Shown one piece after another: positions 1 through 13,200 of a DNA stretch of 64,000 nucleotides. The stretch's first letter is position 1, and every line of letters starts with the position of its first letter. This DNA is from Cyprinodon diabolis (taxonomy: Eukaryota > Chordata > Actinopteri > Cyprinodontiformes > Cyprinodontidae), in assembly GCA_030533445.1 (NCBI GenBank), contig CM060075.1:34239196-34303195 (forward strand), given 5' to 3'. A program made the position numbers and the translations under genes. The notes below the pieces were generated by a model. That model worked only from the letters and a program-made list of their open reading frames with translations, had not been told where the DNA came from and ran no database searches.

Positions 1-1004
1 GAATGAGAGCAAGGACGAGCAAGAGAAAGAGGCGCCCTGACATTAACGAGATTGCTCGTTAAGAAAAGGGAGACAGGGGGAGAAGGAGAAAGGAGGAGAA
101 GGAGGGGAAGATGGAAAATGGAGTGGCTGTAATTGGGAGGTTTTTGAAAAGGAGAAAAAGAAAGAACAGAATTAGGTTTCCATCCAGGGTCTGTCTGAAG
201 GTGTGTGTGCGTGTGTGTAAAGGAACAGGGGGGAACTAAATATAAGGTGAGAAAATGACTTTCTGGATTTCTCAAGTGGTGCTAAAGGTCAGACACATCT
301 ATCAATCAGGTTCATTCAAAGAACCCGAGTCTGCTGCCCCCTACGCCTCCATCCCGCTGCTGACATCTTTTCTGCCGAGACAAAGAAACACTTTACAGAA
401 TCGGGCTCCTGGAGAATATTTCTGCAGCGCTGTCAGCAGGCCCATTACAGAAATGCATTCCTTTGGCATTTCGCTTCTTGTTGAGCATAGAGGCCTGAAA
501 GCTGCATCAAACCACACGCCCTCTGCAGAGACAGATTGGTTTATAGGAACATACAGGAGAGACAAGTTTGATCTGTAAGGGGTACAAATACTTTTCTTTT
601 AAAAGACCACAGAATACATTTGAATACAAATTTTACTTCATCCTTATTCCTTTGAGAATACAGGGAAGGGAATGAGTGGTAGAGCTATATGGTTCTTCAA
701 ATCTAGCATTTACATATACATTACGTATACATTTTTCACCTACCTAGGCTGATAAATTCAACTTATGACGAATAAACAAATTCCAATCCATAAATGTATA
801 ATTACACTGGGTTCAGTTCTCGCCATAGTCATTCTAATCATATATAGACAATCTAAGCAAGTTCAATTCAACAAAACCCTTTCAAGTGTATACAATCCAG
901 TTGACTGCATTAATGGCTTTGCAGCAATCCCTCATCCTGAGCAAGAATTTTGTGACAGTAGATACATTTTAGCATCCTTATGCGTCATTTATTTAAGCCT
1001 TAGG

Positions 1005-1213
1005 CAGGGGTACGCAATGTCGGTCCTTGAGTGCCACTGTCCTGCAGCTTTTGCATGCCTCTCTGCTCCACCACATGCAAAACTAAGGACTTGTCGGTAA
1101 GTTCAAATGAGGCCTTGTCATAAGCCTTTCATTTCTTTCAAGAGTATTAAAGAGAGATGCATGCAAAAGCTGCAGGATAGTGGCACTAGAGGACCGACAT
1201 AACCTAACCCCGG
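1005..1213. mobile_element. short inverted-repeat element (hAT-like MITE candidate)
   Basis: Bases 1018-1063 reappear as reverse complement at 1152-1200 with few mismatches. The shared core includes gtgccact, tcctgcagcttttgcatg and atgtcggtcct. The outer ends are CAGGGGT and the complement of CCGGGGT, the usual look of hAT-Charlie-type termini. The flanking 8-mers match poorly (5 of 8), so the insertion is old or its ends are misplaced. The arms leave a loop of about 90 bases. Confidence 0.65.
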
Positions 1214-4200
1214 TGTAAGGAATTGAAGAGCTTTAGGTGTGCTTCCATAGGCTTTTTCTAAAGCGCGTTTTGACGTATTGCATCCCTAAAGGCTTCATGG
1301 AAATGGCAAAACTCCCTTAAATTGGCCAAAAAGCTTTTACACACCTTTTAGGTGGCTTTAGAGAAAAAATGTGAAAAATGGGAGATAGAAACCCTTTCTT
1401 TAAATCAGGTCTGACGTAGCAAAACTTTACCTCTCATAACTGATCAGCTGGTTTTGATGCCACCATCCTCAATGGATGTTCCTATTATGCAGGTAAATAT
1501 AACTGGAAGCAACATCAGCATTACTAATTGACAAGTTAATGTAAGAACTAATTCCCCGATAGATATTTATTAAAACTTTCCTCCATTACTGATCTCTGGT
1601 GGGTGATTGGACCCTCTACTTCCTGTTTGTCACAGCCATACGTGACGACGTAATGTTAAAGAGGACTTATGAGGACATTACTCTTTACATCGCTTGGTTA
1701 ATTCACCATTAAAAGTTGGCTTAAAATCCACATTTTATTTAGACGCAAACACAGCTCCTGACATTGCATCAGATTCTTAAAGGAGCATTAATTTATTAGC
1801 AGAATGTCTTTAATCCGTCCTGTGACTTTAAATGAAGGTCAAGGATTGGAGACCGTACTTTCGTGGGACTTAGACCACATGTTTTCCCAACAACTTCTTT
1901 CTGATTCTTAATCTACCTGCAAATAAATGAGCAGAAACTGGTTTCCTCAACAAGCCAACAGTCCCAGAAAAAGTCTGTGTGTGGTTGATCACTTGGGGTT
2001 TTGTAAGTCCCAATGTGCAGAATATGCGCCAAAAGCTGAGACTTCACGTGTGGGGGTGTGTTTGCGTGTGTGTCTGAGTCGGAGTAATCCTTCACTACAG
2101 GATGCTCTCCCTTATTCCTGTGCCAGATGAGGAGATATCCTGCCAACTTCAATGGGCAAGCGGGGTTGCCAACAGCGAACATACACTCTCAACCACACAC
2201 CCAAATCATACGCTGGCATGTCACCCATGCATATAGGGACACAAAGAGCTTCTGTCTGTGTGTATGTGGGGCTGGGTATGCTCAAGGTTTATTCTTGTCT
2301 GTAGGTCTGGAAGAAATGTTGGGAGGATTAGTGAGGGAGCCTGTAGAGATAGATGGAGATAGGTGGAGAAAGAAACAGGAGAAAAAGATTGTAGTTGGAG
2401 TGAAAATTGGATGCAGAGACCTGCTGCTGTCGTGAAAGAGTTAAATCCATGGTTCATACAGCTGGATGGATTATCTCTACCTTTGTCCTCCCTCCTCTTC
2501 TCAACTCCAATCGCAGTCTCTCCTTTGTGAGCTCCTATAGGGCTTTATAGAAGCAGCAGCATGGGGGGGGCTTTAACGAAATTCCCTCTTTTTCTCCTGC
2601 TAAATTAATAATATGAAGCTCTCTATCCCTCTCAGGCTCCTTTATCCCTCTATTTGCCCCCACCCATCTCAGCTTTATCTCACAGTTTTCCATGATTTCA
2701 TTATTCCCCCCGCTGTACGTTTGAGTTACACGCCAGCAAGCGTTGGAGATGCCGGTTTAGTCAAAGCAAGCTCAAGAAGTTTTCTTCTTTTTCTGCTGGT
2801 GACAGACTGAGAATGAGACGGAGTGAGAAATGGCGACGGAAAGCAGGGCGGGGGGGAAAGGGGTGAAGGGGAGGAAGCGGGGAGCTGAGACGAAGGTGTG
2901 AGATGAGACCAAATAGATCAGAGTCACAGTTTCTAATAAGAGCCATGACACTTTCTCATCTATCACCGTTCCTGGCGCTTTTTTCGTGCTCATTCCTCCC
3001 TCACTGATGGAAAACAGGGGCAACAACAAAAAATATGCAGGAAATCCAAATATCAACCTCATATGCACAAGCCGTTAGACGGAACTAATCATGCAGAGAA
3101 TTAAAAATTGAATTTAAGAGTGCTGATGAATGAATTTAAGAGTGTTTATCAATAATACAAAATATGAAAGCTGCCTCGTGCGCACAAATTATCCAGCGGT
3201 CTCGGCGCAGAACGCTTTATGGATTTAGGGGCAATTAAAGGAAATCTAAGCCTCCGCGCTTTCACACTTAAGCTCTTATACATTTTCTGTCAGAAGTTTA
3301 CTCATCATTGGCATGAATGTCATCATTTCCCAGCTTTTGATTATGCATTTGAAACATTATTTCTTCATGGTGATTATGTACATGAATCTTATATACACAC
3401 CACTGCTGATATTTGTTCAAAAGGTTTTTCAGTAAGTTGGACTTTTACAAAAAAGATGTTGTGGCCGTAAGAAAGAACCTGACAAAATTCTACGTGGACA
3501 TTATTCCGCTGAATAGACGAGGATCATACATATAAGGCTTGTAATGGTTGTCCACAAATTTCCGACTTTATGTAAATTTAGACTGGTTTAAGCTGGTTAC
3601 TGTTTTTTGATGCATTGTTTACATCCTGATCACTGCTGCACTTTATATTGGTAATGTTTATCTACTCAAACTGCTGTATAATTACACTGTTGTAAGCTGT
3701 ATGCAAAGAAATTTTATCTTGTATACACTCTGTGCATAGAAAATGACAACAAAGTTTGTCTAAGTCTTGCAGAACCAGCCCTGATGAGCTAGGAGCATCC
3801 CTATCCAATATTAATATTGGATATTGGTTCAATATATGACCATACATAACATTGGATCATATTGGCCTGCATATAAAACCCATATTTTCAAACTAATAGA
3901 ACCATTGTACTTCTGTTTAAAAGTTCTGTAGCCCATTGGTTAATATTGACAATATTGACTATTGTTCCCTGTTTTAGTAATAGCACTTGATCAAGTGTTT
4001 TCTAACATTCTGCAGTACAAAATAAGGAATAAAAGCATAATGCTTTTAGTGAAAAAGTTGTATTGGGACACATTTAGTTTGAGTATTCAATACCAAGCCA
4101 GAAAAAAAACTATCCTATCACAGTTTGGAAGATGTTAAAGCACTGATGTAACTGACAACAATGAATATATTATACTTTAAACTGCTAGGATCCTTATTCA

Positions 4201-4479
4201 ATGGGTGGACTGTAATATTTTGTCAGATTAGACAAAAAAGGAAAATATTTAGACACAATTCAAAGAACCGTGTATTTTTAAAGTCAAATGGAGGCTTTAA
4301 AATCTAAAAACACGTTAATAAATTTTCAGCATGGCAGTTATTGCATTATGATACTGGGCACTACTGACAAACTGTTACGTTTTACCTTAAAGTCTTCAGC
4401 TAGATTGATACATTTTTACACCCCTTGGTGTTCCAAAAGGGTAATGAATCAAGACTATGGCTTTGGAATGGATTAAGGG

Positions 4480-4611
<132 letters not shown>

Positions 4612-7299
4612 ATGCTCCCTGGTAACTTTACTGAGCGTTTCTAAACATGGCAGAAGACCAAAACATGTAAATAAATCATGCAATTTATCCTAAGAAGAGA
4701 CAATTATTCAGGTCAGAAGTAAAAAAAAAATGAAGCATGTTTTTATATGCAAAAACTTTGTGATCACTGTTTTTAACATGGCGGACAACTTTAATCTAAA
4801 TATTAGCTAGATTGTAGACTTACTCCAACATGTTTTCATTTCCTCCTTAAATAACCTACTCTTTCTCCAAGGATTTCTAATCAAATATCCTTTTTGCTTC
4901 TTGCCTTTTCTTATTCTTTTAGATCTCTGTCCTAACGCCAATGTAAACGGACCAACTGCAGCTTGTCATTCAGCATTAACCTACAGCGAACCAGCATTAG
5001 GATTAGGAAACAAGCAGTTTCCTCATAGGACACGTCTACTTTGTACAAATACAAAGTCACAGTTAGTGAATCTTCAGACTAATATCAGGCCAAGAGCTGC
5101 TTTGATTGTTTTTTTTTCCATTAATGCTTTCCTGTGATGGGAAACCCGGTATGGTAAGTGGAGTCTGGGGCTTAATTTAGAGAAAATCAAGTTTTATGGG
5201 AGCCATACACAAAAGTAATCACAAAGATTTCTTTTTCTATTCAGAGATGACATTAATGAGGTCATTTATGGAGATAAAGCATATAAAGTCATGAGTGGTA
5301 CACAATGAATGCATGACTTCTGTGTTATTGATCAGTATGTATTGCCTATAGTAGGATATTAAGTTGCTTTTTAGATTTAAAGAAGCACCAATTCACTTTT
5401 TCTCACTTCCTATTTGATTCCTTACTTCAATTTGAGCTCTGTCTCTTTTAAATGTTATCATCATTACTGCTTTTTTTATTATTAAAAGGCTTTTAGAAAC
5501 TTATAAAAACAGTAAATTATCTTAATAGGACAAAATGTATCCTTAAAATAAGATATTTAAGGAGTCAAAATGACAGTATTCATTAAATCAGATGCCTATA
5601 ATTAAACTATTCTCATGATCACGTTTTCTATTGTTTCACTGTTGTATAGAACTGTGCAAAGGTCTAATACATTTTTACCCTTTCCCTTTCAAGCCTTTCT
5701 TGTAACCTTTTCAAGTGGTCTTGAGATTATTCTAACACATTTTCAGTCCAGTGCCTCTCCATATTTACAGGAATGGTTTGCTTAGCCACTTAATTCTGAC
5801 CTATGAATCGTTCAGGCGTTAAGACAGCTCCTAAAACGCTAAAGAAAAGCCCGTGTCCTATTGAAACATGGCAGAGAAAAATTGTTTTTGGTCTGTAATA
5901 AAAAATCCTGTTCATACCTATAGTCTGATTAAGTCCAATTGCTTAAAACATGCATTTAAAAATGGAAATATTGGTTATTTTCTGTTTTTTGTTTTTTTTC
6001 TACAAACTCCTGTTTGCAATTGTCATCACTGGAAAGGGAAGATGTGTTTAGATCAATCAGTGGATTACCTGCAAAAAAAACTCAAAACCATAGAGACTTA
6101 AGGCTTATAAATTGGAACACCAGGGTTATTGTCCACAGTGAAACTAGTTTGACATCTCCATTAAGCAAGAGGGTGACCTATGATTATATTACACCTTTAG
6201 GCTAGACTGAAATCCCAAGCTGCCCATATGGTAGAGACAAATTTGTTGGAAAAGGTTAAAGACAAAGATTTAGCTCTAAGGACAAAATGCCAAGAATCCT
6301 AGTTGGAGGAGTAAAAGCATCACTTTCAAACCTAAAAAAAATACCCAGTGTCAGGTATGGTAGAGCAAGTGCCATGCAAAGGGTCAAGGGTAGTGCTACT
6401 AGTGGCAACAGAGAACACTTGGAAGTAGAGAAAGACAATCCTGTACACATAGTTTCCGAAACCTAAACTAATCAGCTTGATGGCTTCAACTCTGACACGG
6501 TATTTAACTGGTGACACAATGAAATAAAGCGGTAAGTGAATAATAATAGTAAGATAGGTCAATTTCTTGCATGCACTGTTACGCGTACCATAAGGTTGTG
6601 CAGAAGCTGACGGCTGCCAGACAGTATCAGCTTCTTTTTCTGAGGTGGAACTGTTATGGATAAATATCTTTAATAAGTCTGTGATTTTTAAACATCATTA
6701 CTCCCTGTTAATGTCCTGTTAATTGCTCAATTAGCCAGCCCACAGTGACAGTTGCCCACATGGTAATTTACAGGCAAACCAGGTAACAGAAAACTAATCC
6801 CAGTGGATTGATTTTGACTTTAGAAATGACAAAATTTGAGCAAAATCCTTTAGTTAAATGGATCAAAAATGGCAACATTGACTCAGTTCAGTTCAATTTC
6901 TCCTGGATGTTTTTCTGTTTTCTATGACTCTGATTATATTCTATAACATAGTTGCAAACATCAAATTCAATTTGCCAACATTTTAACCTGAAATGAAAGC
7001 AACGATTGTCACTGGGTGCTGGAGATGTTTTAAATGTGGAAAAATTTGTAAAGAGTAATTAGTGCTGATGTTGTTTTTTTTAAACACATTTAGAAAGATA
7101 TAAAGAAAGCCTAAAGAAATACCTCTAAAGAGTTTTTCAAGGTCATATCTGAGTCCTTAGATGAAAGAAAACAGACAAAAAATGTTTTACATGATTTGCT
7201 TTAAGTGTAAAGAGTGCCCTAACGTTTCATTTTACTTTAATAAAACCAACAAAATGCACAAAATGAGGTATAACCTTTTTACGATCCGAGCAGCAAATT

Positions 7300-7880
7300 A
7301 AATATTGGTTTGGCGCTGCCATGTGATGTAAAAACAGAACTGGATTAGAAATAAAGAGCAATGACTAATAAGTCATTATGCTTTGTGAAAGTGTGCTGGA
7401 TCAGCTCCTCGGCCTCTTTTCCTGCACCTCTTTTTCTTTCTTTGTCTACCCCACTTTGTTTTGGCATCTCTCTGCCAGAGGATGTCTTTAATCAGGCCGT
7501 CAATCAGAGAACAACACATGTAAGAGAATGAAGTTAAATCCGATACAAGATGCACAAGATAACGCAGCTGTTAAAAGCGTCAGCTGCCTGCTTGATAACA
7601 ACCCTGTCACCCGCATTAAGTCTCTCCCTCTTCCTCCATGCATTTTTTATTCCCTCTCCTTGCACGTCTTTACTCTCCGCCGCTGTCTAATCTTTCTCGT
7701 CTAATGGCGAAATAAATGGTTGTTAAATCTTTCCATCTCTTCATCAGTTTTGTTTTGTTAAATTGAAGGTGCCTTGCATCATAGTCTCCTTGGTTGTGAT
7801 TATTGTCGGCAAGAAGTTTAAATCTGGCCATTTCGATTGGATAAATCAAAATGAGATTTAAGATTATGGCACAATGAATC
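7300..7880. promoter_or_regulatory. repeat-poor intronic block, possible conserved element
   Basis: I see no transposon signatures here. The sequence has several TAAT homeodomain-type cores and mixed composition, for example around taatggcgaaataaatgg near 7702. Long first introns of developmental ligand genes often hold enhancers. This is inference only: conservation cannot be seen from one sequence. Confidence 0.15.
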
Positions 7881-9799
7881 AAGAGTTACAAAGAAATGTT
7901 TAGTAAATACAGGAAGCGTTTTTTTCCCCCTTCACAGATACAGTTTTAACATTTAAGAGGCTACAATTAAAAGAAGCCCACTTTAATTAAACCCTGCTGT
8001 GACACTCTACCAGCCTTGAACTTGCAATCCTGTTTTCAAAGGACAAACATCACTCCTATACCCCCCATTCTTGGATTGAAGCAGCAGGATTATTTATAGA
8101 ATTGAGGCAGATTAACCGGTTGATGATCTCGCAGCAAACTGGACCGATTATCCATGGAAAAAGCAGGAAAGCGGGAAGAACCTGGAGGTCGAGCAGCCAG
8201 AGTAGAAAGTCAATTTTAAAAAAACACAAGCAGACAGCAGGTGATAAAACAGGACTAAAAGGTGGGCCTACCGGTTAAAGGAGGCGAAGGCTGAAAGCTC
8301 GGTCGAGCACTGACAGAGGTTTAAACCAAACAGACATTTAACAGACACATCGATGGAGAGATAGACAGCATGGAAGGGCTGTGAATTAATCGAGGGTGAC
8401 TGCGGGAGGAGAGGCTTCTGTCACCACCTGCAGGAGCCCGGGGAGGCAGTGCTTGGCTTTTAAACAGCACGGTTAAAGACAGCGCGATAAGATAGGACTG
8501 CAAGCTATTCATCACATTTATAGGAAAGGTGACATTTAGCCAGGAGACAGGTTGACATGTCTGCTCTGTAACGGTGCAAAGGCCACGAAAAGGACAAAAA
8601 AACTTGAGCAAATGTGCATGATGTATGATTTATGTTATTTTATCTGTGTGCAGATTGATTATTTTACCTCATTGTGATTTGTTGCTGCTCATAAGATAAA
8701 TATGCCTTTTTAAGCTCATGGATTGGGTAACATGTTTGACCCAGCTTACGGGGTCACTATTTTAACCCAATATATAGGTTAAAAATAACCAATGTTTCAG
8801 TCTAAAGTGGCTTTAAAATAAGAATCTAGCTATTCAATTTGTCAAATTAAGATTAAAATGTTTTTCTACCTCATTCCTAGTTTAAAATGATCAGAGCTAA
8901 TGGAAAAAAGCATTCTATAATGTCAAATAAAACTGTAATTTACAAAATAATTGAATTTGGAAAACAAAAAAATATTATACTCAATATCTAACAAAGTATG
9001 CAACATAGTCTGCAAATGCTGACGATATCTCTTTTTTTAATTTTCAATATGGAACATAGAGTTACCGTCTACCATCTACCAACATGAACTACCATCCGCT
9101 ACCGTTAGCCACTTAGCAGCTGATAAATAACTGTTCCACACATCTAACTTGCTCTCTTGTGTGGCCTACAGAATTACCACAAAACAAAAAATGTATATTA
9201 TCAAACAGTATGATTATATTCTAATATCAAATCCGCATTTATTTTGTAGATGTGTACCAGAGAGGCCTGAGTGTTTAGCTTAAAGCGACAGTCAGTAAAG
9301 AATGAGGCTTGTTCTATTAGCCACTATATTTGATTTACTGCTGTTTTAGGGGTAAAGCTACCTAATTTCTGTCCCAAACCAAAAAATGTGGTTAAAAGAA
9401 ATAAATCTGGAGTGCTTTTTTTTTTGTTTGTTTGTTTTGTTAGTTCGAGAACATAACCAATTTTGCACACTTAAAAATTACCGCTACACTAGCTAGCTGG
9501 TAATTGAACTAGCTAGCGATTTAACTTTTCAGTATTTTTGCTACTTAAAATTTTTTTTGAAATAGTTTTGGTGTCATTTCACCTTTTAGATCTTCTCTAT
9601 TTAAATGATAAATCAGCTAGGTGATGGTACTTTGCTAAAACTATAAAAATAAAGAAGACTAATTCACCATATTTTATACTAAACATATACAAGTCAACTG
9701 GCAATAAAAGGAAAGCCACATACATTTCATTTGTATAAGAAAACCTAACAAATCTATAGAAAGAAGCTGCATTTAAATTTTTTCGACAATTATTTAGAG

Positions 9800-10202
9800 C
9801 AGAGGTCTTAAACAGGGGGTCCGCGACCCCTAGGGGGTACATGGAGGAACTGCATGGGGGTCACAAAGTTTTGGTTGATTTGACTTTTTTATATTCCCCC
9901 CTAAATCCACATTAACATGAATTCAACACACTGTAGTAAACAGATAAATGGAGGCAAAAGATGTCTTCCAGTCATCAATGCACACATTCAGCGACACACA
10001 GGAGCTCTTTCAAAAACTTTCATTCACAACACCTGTCCCATCTACGAGGAATCAGAATCAGAATTACCCCATCTGTAATAGAGGTTCTATAGGACCAGTT
10101 TGATATAACACAATTTCATACAATGTATATAATTAGGGGGTGCCCGCTCCATCTTGCCATTAGTTTGGGGGTCCTTTGCCTGGAAAACGTGGAAGACCCC
10201 TG
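9800..10202 (-). mobile_element. hAT-type MITE, copy 1 (403 bp)
   Basis: The ends read CAGAGGTCTTAAAC and, on the other strand, CAGGGGTCTTCCACG, forming terminal inverted repeats. The element is flanked by atttagag (9792-9799) and atatagag (10203-10210), an 8-bp target duplication with one mismatch that fits the hAT preference nTnnnnAn. It is the reverse-orientation sibling of 40884-41291: both share the ggaccccctaggggtcgcgg end and an internal aatcagaatcag/attctgattc segment. It has no coding capacity, so it would depend on a transposase made elsewhere. Confidence 0.9.
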
Positions 10203-10210
10203 ATATAGAG

Positions 10211-13200
10211 TATAAAAATACAGAAGAGACTATGAACAGGAGCAGTCCTTTGGCAGAAACACTCTGACTTCATTAGTGAGCTGATGTCACTGTAACACAT
10301 CAGTGACCCTGTTGGGTCAAGTTAGTCCAGGAATGGATCCGTCCTTATTTGAACCAGGAATGGAGAGGAGAGTAACCCGGTTTAAATCGCTCTCTCCCCT
10401 GTAATGTCTAGAGTAGCTGTTTTCAAGCATTTTGATGCAGATTTACATCTGATAATATGCAAATCATTTGGATTGTCTGTGCTTAAAGTGGCATCATATG
10501 CCAAACGTCTACAGTCACAAGCATCAGACACCTGTCACCTGCTAAACAAGCACCTGTCACTTGTCAAGGTGAGGAATTATGCCCAGGTGGGAAGAAGAGA
10601 TAAAGAAAGAGCAGGTAGGGCTTTAGAAAGAGCGGACACAGAGGGGACGAATGGAAAACCAGAGATAAACCATGGAGGAAAAATCAGTGCCAGACAGAGT
10701 TACTGGACAGAGGACAGTAGACGAGGGCTGACACGTTTAAAAGCAGAAAACAGGAGCAGGACATGAGCTGTGGTAGTGGATGAGGGAGGGGGACGATGGG
10801 TGAGGAAGAGGAGGGACTGTCCGTGGGGTTCATAATCCCCTTACAGACAGCTTTGTTGAGTGATTGATGGCCGAACGTGCCACGTTAGAGCCAGAGCACA
10901 TAGGGAAGGGGGGCCACCATGACTGGGAGGATTATCTTTCCCGCAGTTTACACCCCCCCTCCCTAAAAAGTCCTACCACTTCCCAATCATCACCACCTCA
11001 TCACCTCCCTCTCTACAGGGTCAAGTGGTACAACAGACCAGATTTTTTTGTTGCTTCCACTCTCCCTTTTAAAAAAAAACCTTACTTTGTCTCACATGAT
11101 TGTGTTGTTTCAATGCAGTGATGCAGGGGGGGTAGGTAAGCAGCAGGGGAGGGGGGGTACACAATCCTACGCAGGGCATGTACACAAGCACGCGCGCCCA
11201 CGCATGACGTATGCCTGCCATCCACACAGCAGCTCACAAGCAGGCACATTAAACTCCCTCTATTCAGCATTGCAAAGGCACCAGGAGGCTACACAGGCAC
11301 TTAAACAAGTCCTTGAGTGTATTCTTTTGTTCTATAAATGAAGTTCTAATAGGGTCACAAAGTAGATTGACTTTAAGTTAAAACATAAGGAGAAAGCCGA
11401 GGTGTTGATTAAAAAGGGATAGCATTAAAAGCGTAGTTAAATTACAGCACTTACAGGCGATATCAGCCATTCCATTTTTTTTTTTTTCAGTTTTGGCTGG
11501 TCTACAGCAGCTGCATTAAAGGCTCAAACAAAAAAAAAATCAGATAATGTGCCAGAGCAGATCTCAGAGACTGGACGCGCTGCAGCAGTTCAGCTGTGTA
11601 CACAAACAGAGAGTTGCGTGTACGCATGCAACGGCCACCCAGCCACTGAGACTCCAGATGGGCCGAGCCTAACTGGGACCAGTGGCTTTACAGGGGAATG
11701 CAAAGTGGGCACAGCGTCTACAAACACACAACTGAGGGGCAACTGAGGCAGACAAAAAGAGTTATGGTTGCCGTGGAGCAGAGGTAAACATCCTATGAGA
11801 ATGCATTCTATGAGAATGCAACACAAACAGTGGATTTGAATGTGTACACACACCCCTGATTATGGGGCAGCTTCTTTGTGTGATGTAAATAAATTAGAGC
11901 AATAAATCATTACAAAACCCTTTATACAAATAATGTGATATTCATACTGCAAAATTCAACAGGAAATAAACAAACCTGTTGGGGAAAAGATGTACATGAA
12001 CAAACCCCGTTATGTAGAGGCGCCTTTTGAATAATCAGCATTTAGTCTTTGATCATCGTTACACATCTTTAAATTTTGAAAAGCTTCAACATATTAACCA
12101 AATTATGAAGGATTTTGGACTCTGCACAGATTGTCTTTCAAATGTAGTAATTCTGAGCTTTCTGCCACTCTCAAACTTTAATTTCCTATTGGTGAAATCT
12201 TTTCGTTGGGTATCTAGATGCATGCTTTGATGGCAACAAAAAAAGTCCTACTCAATCTTCTGCTTTTCTAGCAGACACCTTAAAGGTGCATTGGAGGATG
12301 TTCTTTTTCCAGGTGGATTATGAAGATAAGTGGTCCTCCTTATTCTCAATCATTCTGGTGATATGTTTACATAAGGCCGTTGTACGTGCTTGTCCCCATT
12401 TTCACTTATCAGTAATGAGTCTGACATAGTGGAAAAATTGCAAATATTCTTTTGGAAAGTAAGCTTGTATGAGTGATGCAAACAGCAACTTTTAAACAGA
12501 GCGTGCACAAGGAGAAATGGGCTTGTGCACGCTCTTGCATACTTTTAATAGGTGCTCCTTCTCAGGAGCAGGTAAAGAGTTGTGCATGTGCAATTTTAAA
12601 ACTATACCTTTAAGGTTTAAAGTTAATCAGGCTGTTTAGAATTTTAAGCATCCACAGCTTAAATTTCTTTATCTAAAAGCAAAAAAAGTCCCAGGTCACT
12701 TTTTTATCATTAAAAATTTTCTGATTTAATTATCTTATTTAAAATGAAAGAAAAAAATAGAGACATCTATTTTCTCTCCCCTCTTTTTTTGGGGGCGAAC
12801 AGAACACAGCAGCACTCTAAATAAAGTAAAACTGATGCAGAGAAGGAAAACCTTCAGGAAGGAAGGTCAGCTAATCAGGTTCCCGATTGTCAGAATATTC
12901 GAAGGGGAGGGCTGCTCTGCTTGTGTGAGTGCTGACAGTCTCTCCCAAATTACTTTGACACCACAGTGATAGGCAATCACCATCAGTCATTCTGCTTTCA
13001 TTCCTGAGGTCCCATTTACTGCTGGACAGTGATGAGCGAATGAGAAGAAACAGAGACTGCAGATCAAGAACCACCCACAAAGGAATGTAACAAAAGAAGT
13101 TGTTGAGTTTAAAAAAGGGGGGAAACAGAGGAGATGAGAGCAATTTATGAAAAAAAAAAAAAAAGAAGGAATAAATTTTACTGTCTGCCAACCAACTGTA

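Noticed and set aside
8725..8800. Inverted 'aaccca'/'ggttaaaaataacc' words
   Set aside because: Resembles a common teleost MITE fragment, but too short and degraded to delimit.
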